Part shown: one piece after another, positions 26,018 to 32,638 of the stretch
Layout: the number at the start of each line of letters is the position of its first letter
Numbering within the stretch: position 1 is the first letter of the stretch
Assembly: GCA_022803075.1 (NCBI GenBank)
Contig: JAFFTF010000008.1
Span: forward strand, 1 to 42,700
From: Micrococcales bacterium 31B
GTDB taxonomy: Bacteria; Actinomycetota; Actinomycetes; Actinomycetales; Dermabacteraceae
Direction: 5' to 3'
Length of the DNA stretch: 42,700 nucleotides
Translations under genes and position numbers: made by a program
The notes under the pieces: generated by a model
Told to the model about the DNA's origin: nothing
The model's database searches: none
Seen by the model: the letters and a program-made list of their open reading frames with translations, nothing else

Positions 26018-26164
26018 ATGCACCGAGCGTCAGTGTCCCGCAACGGCAAGGCCCCTGTGGCAACGCAGACCGACGTCAACTTAGTAGCCCGTAAGTCTCG
26101 TGAGCTCGGCTCAAAGGAGACCCGTGCGTTGGAGGAGAAAGTCAGCAAGCGCCGTCTTGGCTGA
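26018..26164 (+). CDS. Possible 48-residue protein downstream of the subtilase
   Basis: ATG at 26018 follows the protease stop by three bases and opens a 48-codon frame ending at TGA 26162-26164. The product is basic and polar, with a helical C-terminus (ARKSRELGSKETRALEEK, then VSKRRLG). Spacing and codon choice agree with a third gene of the same transcript. There is no strong ribosome-binding site, but coupling to the upstream stop is possible. It lies just before the point where the DUF4357-like fragment starts, so it might instead be the 5' remnant of another gene. No family recognised. Confidence 0.45.
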   Translation: MHRASVSRNGKAPVATQTDVNLVARKSRELGSKETRALEEKVSKRRLG

Positions 26165-26306
26165 TCGAATTTGCGTCCGTGGTTCGCCGTCCGCTGCTGC
26201 CGCCACGGTCCATGGCGTGGTGGCGATGAACGGCCGCACCGCGTGGGCCACGGATGACGGCATCACGTTCAACGACTGGGAGTCGACAGGCACCGCGGCG
26301 CCGTGA
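26165..26306 (+). pseudogene. DUF4357-like C-terminal fragment of the split GIY-YIG gene
   Basis: In the frame ending at TGA 26304-26306 the translation contains SPSAAAATVHGVVAMNGRTA, then WATDDGITFNDWE. The SPSAAAA...NGR.W pattern is what I know from the C-terminal DUF4357 domain that follows GIY-YIG nuclease domains. There is no start, and the first part of the domain is missing. The N-terminal nuclease part stands at 20818-21335 in the same orientation. The last 23 bases belong to the right direct repeat. Confidence 0.65.
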
Positions 26307-27129
26307 GGTGCCGCTCGTTCTCGGGCAGGCCGTCCACCACCTCGTCATCGAGCGTGATGCCGCGAAACGCCATGGGCAGGCCGACCGCGAACATAAAGGA
26401 CGCGCGGTCCATCAGGTGCGCGTGCACGTGCGGTTCGCTGCTATTGCCGGAGTTTCCGCAGCGGCCGATCACCTCACCTGCGCGCACCGACTCCCCGCGC
26501 CGCACGGCGACCGACCCCCGTTGCAGGTGCGCGACGACAGCGTGCGTGCCGTCCGCTCCGCGAATCACCACGTGATTGCCCACGATGAAGCCGGGCCCGC
26601 CGAGTTCGCGTAGCGCGCCCTCGACCATCATGTAGACGACAGCGAGCAGGCTGCTGCGTGAGCGGTGATCGCGGCGCCACCCCGACGCGCGCACGACGGT
26701 GCCGTCGATCATCGCCATGACGGGCTCACCGAAGGCTGGGTAGTCGGAGGGCGGGCGCATGGAGGCGCCGCTGCCAAAGGAGGGTCGCGGGCGTCCGGGC
26801 GGCTCGGCCACCAGGTCGATGGCGTAGGCCTGACCGTACGCGCGCACCCCGTGGCTGGGCACGCGGCTGGCGGGGCTGTTGAGGGCGAGCCACCGCCCCT
26901 CGACCGGCGACGTGACCACGCGACTGGCGTGCTGGGGCAGGCAGCGGCGGCCGAGCAGCACGAGCAGCGCGCCGCTCACCAGGGTCAGCAGTATGAGGAG
27001 CCCGGCGACCGCGGGGAACACGCTGTCGGGTGCCAGCCAGCGGGTGAACTCCCCCGCGGCAAGCAACAGCACTGCGGTCGCGAAAAACAGTAGTCGCGCG
27101 CGGTAGGCCGCCACCACTGCGCGCCTCAT
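26269..27129 (-). CDS. Membrane-anchored M23 family metallopeptidase
   Basis: 286 residues. Two hydrophobic helices (about 11-30 and 38-60) place the C-terminal peptidase domain outside the membrane. M23 elements: VPSHG (His93) and AIDLV (Asp105), HLQRGSV (His201), and NSGNSSEPHVHAHL (His234 and His236). His93 and Asp105 are further apart than in the usual HxxxD motif, a spacing I have seen in LytM-like variants, so zinc binding is probable but not certain. Likely role: peptidoglycan turnover. ATG at 27129 overlaps the stop of the regulator gene by four bases (ATGA). Its 3' half is duplicated at 21334-21859, and its end overlaps the DUF4357-like fragment on the other strand. Confidence 0.82.
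   Translation of the reverse strand: MRRAVVAAYRARLLFFATAVLLLAAGEFTRWLAPDSVFPAVAGLLILLTLVSGALLVLLGRRCLPQHASRVVTSPVEGRWLALNSPASRVPSHGVRAYGQAYAIDLVAEPPGRPRPSFGSGASMRPPSDYPAFGEPVMAMIDGTVVRASGWRRDHRSRSSLLAVVYMMVEGALRELGGPGFIVGNHVVIRGADGTHAVVAHLQRGSVAVRRGESVRAGEVIGRCGNSGNSSEPHVHAHLMDRASFMFAVGLPMAFRGITLDDEVVDGLPENERHLTAPRCLSTPSR
26282..26807 (+). repeat. Direct repeat, right copy (about 524 bp)
   Basis: Partner of 21334-21859. This copy lies inside the intact M23 gene, so it is probably the source, with the left copy made by recombination. The two copies bracket 4.4 kb carrying the ATPase and protease genes. Confidence 0.9.
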
Positions 27130-27662
27130 CGGTCCGCCGCCATAATAAGCGCGAGCAGTGGCACTATTCGCGCGGCGGGCACTTCGTAGAGTCCGCGGCC
27201 GGTTTGGCGCGCCCAGCCCGCCGCCACGAGGGCTCGCAGGTGGTGGTGCAGTTGGCCCGTGGTGCCGAGGGCGTCAAGCTCGGCCAGGTCGGCCGTGGAC
27301 CGCACCCCCGTGAGAAGGTGGCGCAGTATTTCGAGGCGCACCGGATGACCGAGTGCCGCGAGGGTCGCGGCACGCTCGGACCAGTCGACCTCGAGGGTGC
27401 CCGCGGTGCCCACCGACTCCTGCCAGGCGACGGGCTCCCCGGTCGGCAGCGTGAGGGAGCCGACGACCATGACCTCGCCGTGCGCGGTCGTGGGGTGCTG
27501 GGTGAGGCGTTCTCGCAGACCGTTGAGGGCCCAGAAAGTATCGGACGCCTCGTCGCCACCCACCAGCGCGGGCTCGGGTGGCAGGCTTTGGGCCGCCTCG
27601 AGGCGCGCCACGCGCTCGGCGAGGTCGCGGAGGCTGGATTGAAGTGTGTTGATGTCGCTCAT
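27126..27662 (-). CDS. ArsR-type winged-helix regulator with coiled-coil N-terminus
   Basis: 178 residues. Residues 1-25 are a heptad-like helix (LRDLAERVARLEAAQ). The C-terminal 85 residues are an ArsR winged helix (LAALGHPVRLEILRHLLTG, TADLAELDALGTTGQLHHHLRALVAAGW). The stop overlaps the M23 peptidase start by four bases, so both are made from one message. A perfect 18-bp palindrome nine bases before ATG 27662 is very likely its own operator, giving autoregulation of regulator plus peptidase. The inducing signal is unknown; no metal-binding cysteines are visible. Confidence 0.82.
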   Translation of the reverse strand: MSDINTLQSSLRDLAERVARLEAAQSLPPEPALVGGDEASDTFWALNGLRERLTQHPTTAHGEVMVVGSLTLPTGEPVAWQESVGTAGTLEVDWSERAATLAALGHPVRLEILRHLLTGVRSTADLAELDALGTTGQLHHHLRALVAAGWARQTGRGLYEVPAARIVPLLALIMAADR

Positions 27663-27670
27663 GCGCCCAT

Positions 27671-27688
27671 AGTACGTAATTACGTACT
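27671..27688. promoter_or_regulatory. Operator palindrome before the ArsR-peptidase operon
   Basis: AGTACGTAATTACGTACT is a perfect 18-bp palindrome lying 9-26 bases upstream of the regulator ATG, where a bound protein would cover the promoter or the ribosome-binding region. Confidence 0.7.
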
Positions 27689-27724
27689 TCCATACAAGGG
27701 CTGTCGTTGCGACCGAACGGCGTG

Positions 27725-27770
27725 GGCCGGACGCCGCGTGACCGGGTACCAGCCCACGCGGCGTCCGGCC
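27725..27770. terminator. Long hairpin downstream of the repeat protein gene
   Basis: GGCCGGACGCCGCGTG (27725-27740) pairs perfectly over 16 bases with 27755-27770 around a 14-base loop. TTTGTT follows on the plus strand. It begins four bases after the stop of the minus-strand gene at 27775, so it probably ends that transcript. Confidence 0.75.
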
Positions 27771-27774
27771 TTTG

Positions 27775-28758
27775 TTACGGTGTTGGCGCCGTGGCCACGA
27801 CGCGTGGGGTTGGATACCCCTCGGCGGCCCAGGTCGCGAACGAGATGGGCACGCCCTTGTTGCGTGCGAGATCGCTGACGCGGTACACGGTGTTCGACGT
27901 GCGCGTCTTCACGAAACCCTGGTTGTTGTTATTGGCGAACGGTTGATAGTAGGTCTTAGCCCACTCGGCAAATGTCAACCTGTGGCTGGTGTCGGCGGCC
28001 TTGAGAATGAGTTCGTCGCTGGTGCCCCACTTCACGATGCGAGCCGTGGGCAGCCAATTCACTTCGACAACCCTCGGATAACCGACGGCGCGCCATTGGG
28101 CGGGGCTCAGGTGAACGAGACCGCTGGTTGGAGCACCCGGACCCCACAGCTGCGACTCGAAAACCGCGTTGGACCAAGGGAACTTGCGATACTCGGGGCG
28201 CGTCAGCGTGATGGGCTTCGGCTGCCCCGCAGCGACCCATTCTGTGAGTGATGCGGGCACTCCCCGAAACGTGGCGCCCGTACCCACAAGTTTGTAGAGA
28301 ATGGGCGACGACGGCTGCTTGAAGAACTGCACTACGCCGACCTTGCGAAGCGGTCCGGCCACCACCCAACGGGTGGTCCAAGCACTATATTCCGTGCCAC
28401 GAATTGTCGCGGCGACGACGTTGAACGCTTGTGGCTCCCGGTATGTAAATGGGCCACCGAGCCAGCGGCCCGAGGAGTTCACGACAACAACGTCCCCTGA
28501 CGCCGAGGAGCCCCCAGTAACTGAAGCCGTGACCTTGAGGCCCGGCGTCGCAGTACCTTGCACGGTGAACGCGGCCGGCGAAGTGGAGGTGTATGCGATG
28601 TAACTTGGTATCTGTAGCGTCGGCGGCGCTACAAAACTCGGCTGAGTTACACCGCCCGGCGCGGCTTGGGCGCCTGCCGCTCCTGCGAGCGTCGAGCACA
28701 GTAGTGCAGCTGCAGTGATAGACGTGGCGATGGACATGATTCGATTACGAGCCAACAT
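27775..28758 (-). CDS. Secreted protein with four tandem WxxxGxP repeats
   Basis: 327 residues. ATG at 28758 has AGGGGGA seven bases upstream; an open extension to 28857 is less likely. The signal peptide ends near GAQAA (28-32). An all-beta-looking domain (35-135) follows, then four repeats of about 45 residues that each end in a similar tail: LTEWVAAGQPKP, LSPAQWRAVGYPRV, LTFAEWAKTYYQPF and ISFATWAAEGYPTPRV. The repeats look like a small exported binding module of unknown ligand. I do not recognise the family by name. Single-gene unit ending at a strong hairpin. Confidence 0.75.
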   Translation of the reverse strand: MLARNRIMSIATSITAAALLCSTLAGAAGAQAAPGGVTQPSFVAPPTLQIPSYIAYTSTSPAAFTVQGTATPGLKVTASVTGGSSASGDVVVVNSSGRWLGGPFTYREPQAFNVVAATIRGTEYSAWTTRWVVAGPLRKVGVVQFFKQPSSPILYKLVGTGATFRGVPASLTEWVAAGQPKPITLTRPEYRKFPWSNAVFESQLWGPGAPTSGLVHLSPAQWRAVGYPRVVEVNWLPTARIVKWGTSDELILKAADTSHRLTFAEWAKTYYQPFANNNNQGFVKTRTSNTVYRVSDLARNKGVPISFATWAAEGYPTPRVVATAPTP

Positions 28759-28972
28759 GATTTCCCCCTGAAATCGACGCCGAACATATGAATAATGTTC
28801 GAATACTTTGCGCCTGATGGGGAGTCTACCTCCCGAAGTATGAGCCCGAAGCCGCATACGATAGGTGCCACCAGACGCAACCAGATCGGGTTGCGGACGC
28901 CGCGCTGGCCGCGTTTGCCGGCGCGTTCCGGTAGCGCGTGGTCGGGTTGGTCGGTTTCGGCCCGAATCGGGG

Positions 28973-30079
28973 TTAGTAGTCTTCGTCGACGAGGAGTGCG
29001 GTGTAGGCGCGTACTTCCATGTCGACGCCTTGGCCTGCGCGGGTGAGGGTGCCGGTGACGGGTTGCCAGGGGCCGAGGTTGACTCGGTATTCGGCGGTGT
29101 AGGTGATGGTCTGGCTGATGCGGTAGGTGCCCTTGTGGCGGTACACGTTCCAGATCGCGCCCGGTACTTTATTGGGTGGATTGCGGGTGATCTTGCCCGC
29201 GTACTTCACTCCGGGGCCGCTGCTGGTGGCGTGGGTGCCGTTACCGAAATCGAAGGCCCACTGCACGGGTGTGGCCCGCACCTGCACGATCTGACCCAGC
29301 ATCATGATGGTGTGTGTTTCGGTGGCGTTCGATGTCCAATACGCTTGCGGTCGGTTCACCACCGCGGAGGGCTTCGAATCCTCGGTGGGGACGCACGAGC
29401 AGTAGGTTTCACGATGGTTCAGCGGCAACCGCGCGAAGTCACTTTGGGTGAATGTCACCGTCACCACCGCCGGGAGGGCGGGCTGGCCAGTGCCGGGGGC
29501 CGCGGGGTTGATGCAGTAATCCCCCACAGGAGTCGGAGCGTCCACTACTTGGTTCGGGCCCGCACCGGAGCGTAATTCGGTGCGCGTAACGGGGATACCC
29601 CCGGGTGTGCCCTCGCACGGATTACGCCCCACCCCACCCCACGCGGCAGGCACCTGAATACCCGCCACCGCACGCCGCAACGGCATGGGCGCACCGCCAG
29701 AATTCCCAGAATCACCAGAACCGTCAGAACTCCCGGAACTCCCGGAACTCCCGGAACTCCCAGAACTCCCAGAACCACCAGAACTCCCAGAACCACCAGG
29801 TAAGGCAGGTGCCGCCGTGGCCTTGGGTATCTCGCCGCTCCCTTTGCCTCCGCTGTTTGTCGAATTTGGACGATATTGGACTCCCTCTGTCTTGACGCCA
29901 GCTACGGCAATGGAACCGGCAGTCGACTCAGCGGAAATTGAAGGAGGGGGTGAGGGATCCGCTGCCGGCCTGAGAGCGGTTACCGACGGGAAAACGCCAG
30001 TGCCACCCTGAATAAGCATCGGGATACACGTGAGACACACTATCTTTGAGAACGTCATACCGGTTTTTAAGGTTATCAT
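28973..30079 (-). CDS. Secreted protein with Ser/Gly linker and PKD-like domain
   Basis: 368 residues. A short hydrophobic N-terminus (residues 10-25, IVCLTCIPMLI) may export it. Residues 94-128 are an almost pure Gly/Ser linker encoded by 9-base repeats. The C-terminal domain (about 255-345) has a PKD-like look (VQWAFDFGNGT, then HKGTYRISQTITYTAEYRV). Four cysteines between 150 and 230 suggest disulphides. ATG 30079 overlaps the stop of the upstream lipoprotein gene by four bases, so the two are coupled; an internal ATG at 30058 is possible. Function unknown; the pair looks like a surface-exposed complex. Confidence 0.72.
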   Translation of the reverse strand: MITLKTGMTFSKIVCLTCIPMLIQGGTGVFPSVTALRPAADPSPPPSISAESTAGSIAVAGVKTEGVQYRPNSTNSGGKGSGEIPKATAAPALPGGSGSSGGSGSSGSSGSSGSSGSSDGSGDSGNSGGAPMPLRRAVAGIQVPAAWGGVGRNPCEGTPGGIPVTRTELRSGAGPNQVVDAPTPVGDYCINPAAPGTGQPALPAVVTVTFTQSDFARLPLNHRETYCSCVPTEDSKPSAVVNRPQAYWTSNATETHTIMMLGQIVQVRATPVQWAFDFGNGTHATSSGPGVKYAGKITRNPPNKVPGAIWNVYRHKGTYRISQTITYTAEYRVNLGPWQPVTGTLTRAGQGVDMEVRAYTALLVDEDY

Positions 30080-30894
30080 TTGATTGGCGCTATCGAGTCG
30101 ACAACATAATGCTCTTTATCTATCCAAACAACGTATATTTGCCACTTTCCACTTAGGTCAGGACCTTGGACGTGAATGGACTTGCTTGGCACATACGTTG
30201 AAATTGGTTGATAGGTAGCTAACCCTTCTAGCAAGATGCCACCGTCATATTTATCGACGATTTTTAACTGTTGAATCGAGATTTCTTGCGTGAGGGCGTA
30301 ACCTCCCGCAGAATACGTCGAACTCACCTGCTCGCCGATTGCTTTGCAATTTACGCATCCCGCGGTGGTGGCGACATCGACCGCGTTTGCGTCGCCCGTG
30401 TTCACGTAGTAGTTCAATGCGTGAAAGAAGTAGTTCGTAACCAGCACTGCGCCCGCTTCGGTCTGCGTGAACCCGTCGGCGTCCATGGTGGGTGGCGTGA
30501 GGCCTGTGGCCTTAGCAGGGAACGTCGCGGGGTCGCGGTACTCCATGGTGTAGCCGAGCTGCTTGGCGCTCTCGAACAGCTTAAGATCGTCGGCACTCTC
30601 AACGGGCGGTGTCCACGTCGAACCCGGTTCGGGCTCGACCACGGGTATCGTCCGCGCCGGTTCGGTAGCCGTGCTGGCGTCTCCGCTCGTGACCGCGCCA
30701 CCCGACGCCGAGCCGCTCACAATCTCACCCTCACCGATGGCCGTGGTCGGCATCTGCAGGGGAGTCTCCACCGGCCCCGAACCCGCATAGCCACCCTCCC
30801 GCACCAGCGGCTCAGGCTGCGAACACCCCGCCAGCACGGCAACGACACCCACAACAGCGGCGGCGCGCCAGGACAAAAGGTTCGAACGTCGCAT
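30076..30894 (-). CDS. DUF6318-like lipoprotein
   Basis: 272 residues. Lipoprotein signal MRRSNLLSWRAAAVVGVVAV-LAGC with Cys24 as the lipidated residue, then a Thr/Ser/Glu-rich spacer (30-95). The C-terminal 170 residues have the pattern that I associate with DUF6318, an NTF2-like domain: AVLVTNYFFHALNYYVNTGD followed by TTAGCVNCKAIGEQV with a CxxC pair. ATG 30894 is preceded by GAGGGG. It overlaps the next gene by four bases. The 236 bases upstream (30895-31130) carry no gene I can support and should contain the promoter. Confidence 0.72.
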   Translation of the reverse strand: MRRSNLLSWRAAAVVGVVAVLAGCSQPEPLVREGGYAGSGPVETPLQMPTTAIGEGEIVSGSASGGAVTSGDASTATEPARTIPVVEPEPGSTWTPPVESADDLKLFESAKQLGYTMEYRDPATFPAKATGLTPPTMDADGFTQTEAGAVLVTNYFFHALNYYVNTGDANAVDVATTAGCVNCKAIGEQVSSTYSAGGYALTQEISIQQLKIVDKYDGGILLEGLATYQPISTYVPSKSIHVQGPDLSGKWQIYVVWIDKEHYVVDSIAPIK

Positions 30895-31130
30895 GAGGGC
30901 CCCTCAAGGGTGATGAAACAGTCGGTGGACCCACCCACGGTATACATTCGCAGCAGCCCACGGGGGCATAGCCAGGAATGTGTGGAAAAACCGGCGACTC
31001 GGCAGGGCCAAAATCGCAGCGGCGGCCACGGGGGGAAGGTGCCAGCGGAGCATAGGAGCGTCCGCAACCGACCCACCGCAACCGACCTTCAGCAGCCACC
31101 GCGCCCGCCCGCACGAACCGCCCCCAAACC

Positions 31131-32408
31131 CTACGGCTCGAGCACGTCAAGCGGGGCGGTCACGACACCGCTCTCCGTGACGAGCACCGGCCCGGTGCCC
31201 GTCACCACGAGGCGAAAGGCGGGCTCCCCCATCGCTGCCGTGTCGACCTGCGCGATGACCGCGTCGAGCGACGCGGCCCCCGCGGCCATCTGCCCACCGC
31301 CAAGTTTCACTTCGACGGCGCCCCACCGGCCGTCCGGAAGAGTAATGATCGCGTCGATCTCCTTATTATTTGAATCACGATAATGGCTCACGTCTCCGTC
31401 GAGCGCCGAGGCGTGCACCGCTAGGTCGTGAATCACGGCGCTCTCAAAGAGAAACCCGAGGGTCTTGAGGTCCTTTGCGAGCCGCTCGGGCCCCGCACCG
31501 AGGGCCGCTGCCGCGAGCGCCGGGTCGACGAGGTGATACTTGGGCGATCGGCGCACCCGTGCTCGGGAGCGCAGGGTGGGGCTCCACGGTGGCTGCGCTT
31601 CAACGATGAAGAGGCGCTGCAGGTGATCGACGTAGGTGCTGATGGTCTGCTCGTCGATGCGGGGCGCAACCGCGCGCACGTCGGCCGTGAGGGTTTTGAA
31701 GGTCACCTCGGACGCCACGGACCGGGCCAGCGCCGTTAGCAACTGTTTTATGACCACTGGTTCGTGTCTGAGGCTAGCGATGCGGGGCAGGTCGGTGCGG
31801 GCGACGTCGTCGATATAGCTGCGGAGCCGAGTAGCCGCTTGGGTGGGCGATAGCGAGGTGAGCGCGGGGAAACCGGGCGTGAGAATGGAGTCGATGATGC
31901 TCTCGAGATCGGGGGCCGCGTTCAGATCGGCCGCAGGCACCCAGCCGTCAAAGAGGGCGGTGAGGCTCACGCCTCCTCGCGGCGCGGGTAGTTTCTCCCA
32001 CCACGACATGGTGCGTTCGCGCAGGCGCACGAACCGACCCGCCCCCGTGTGGCGTGTGACGTCGTCGGGAGGCACCGCAGAACCTGTAAGGATGAAGCGA
32101 CCAGGCTGTCTGGCGGAATCAACCGCGCGTCGCACGAGGTTCCACAGCTCGGGCGCGACCTGCCATTCATCCAGCAGGCGCGGCGCGTCTCCCGCCAGCA
32201 ATGCACGAGGTGCGACCCCTAGCAATGCCTGGCTCTCCGGGTCATCAATGAAGACGTAGGAGGCCGAGGCATGCAGCGCGGTCATGGTTTTGCCGCAGGC
32301 TCGTGCGCCTTCGATGACCACTGCTCCTGCGGTGTCGAGGGCTCGGGCCAGCAGGCCATCGATGATGCGCGGCCGGTACTCGTGGCCGAGTTCGTGCAGG
32401 GTGTCCAT
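31131..32408 (-). CDS. ATP-binding protein of the DUF4143 type
   Basis: 425 residues. Walker A EGARACGKTMTA (about 33-44), Walker B RLLDEWQ (about 77-83), sensor ILTGSA (about 105), then a winged-helix segment and the C-terminal DUF4143 domain, which is PD-(D/E)XK-like: FLFESAVIHDLAV, NNKEIDAII and WGAVEVKLG with the E-x-K pair. These proteins are widespread, often multi-copy in a genome, and their role is unclear. ATG 32408 is chosen because upstream codons in frame run through the 23-bp repeat array. Single gene with its own repeats upstream. Confidence 0.82.
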   Translation of the reverse strand: MDTLHELGHEYRPRIIDGLLARALDTAGAVVIEGARACGKTMTALHASASYVFIDDPESQALLGVAPRALLAGDAPRLLDEWQVAPELWNLVRRAVDSARQPGRFILTGSAVPPDDVTRHTGAGRFVRLRERTMSWWEKLPAPRGGVSLTALFDGWVPAADLNAAPDLESIIDSILTPGFPALTSLSPTQAATRLRSYIDDVARTDLPRIASLRHEPVVIKQLLTALARSVASEVTFKTLTADVRAVAPRIDEQTISTYVDHLQRLFIVEAQPPWSPTLRSRARVRRSPKYHLVDPALAAAALGAGPERLAKDLKTLGFLFESAVIHDLAVHASALDGDVSHYRDSNNKEIDAIITLPDGRWGAVEVKLGGGQMAAGAASLDAVIAQVDTAAMGEPAFRLVVTGTGPVLVTESGVVTAPLDVLEP

Positions 32409-32425
32409 AAACCAGAGGCTACCCC

Positions 32426-32517
32426 AAGACGTGCCTCTGCAGCACACGTAGGCGTGAAATTGCAGAAACCCTAGACGTGAAAATGCAGAGTTCGTAAGCG
32501 TGATATTGCAGCCATCC
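32426..32517 (+). repeat. Four 23-bp tandem repeats upstream of the DUF4143 gene
   Basis: Units begin at 32426, 32449, 32472 and 32495, an exact 23-base period. The first 17 bases of each are conserved (consensus TAGRCGTGAAAWTGCAG; the last unit has TAAGCGTGATATTGCAG), and the last six vary. The first unit, nearest the gene, is the most diverged. The array starts 18 bases before the ATG, so it covers the promoter or leader; two helical turns per unit would put the sites on one face of the DNA. Confidence 0.85.
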
Positions 32518-32638
32518 GCGAGCAGGCAACCCCACCACCCGCGCGTCCAGCCGAACCGCCACTTCACCACGCCAGGCCCACCGCCTGACTACACTAATGC
32601 GGTTGCCCTCCACAACCGGCCCACACCCAGGAGACGTC

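Noticed and set aside
32426-32517. The 23-bp array as a CRISPR
   Set aside because: Only six variable bases separate the conserved cores, far too short for spacers, and there are no cas genes.
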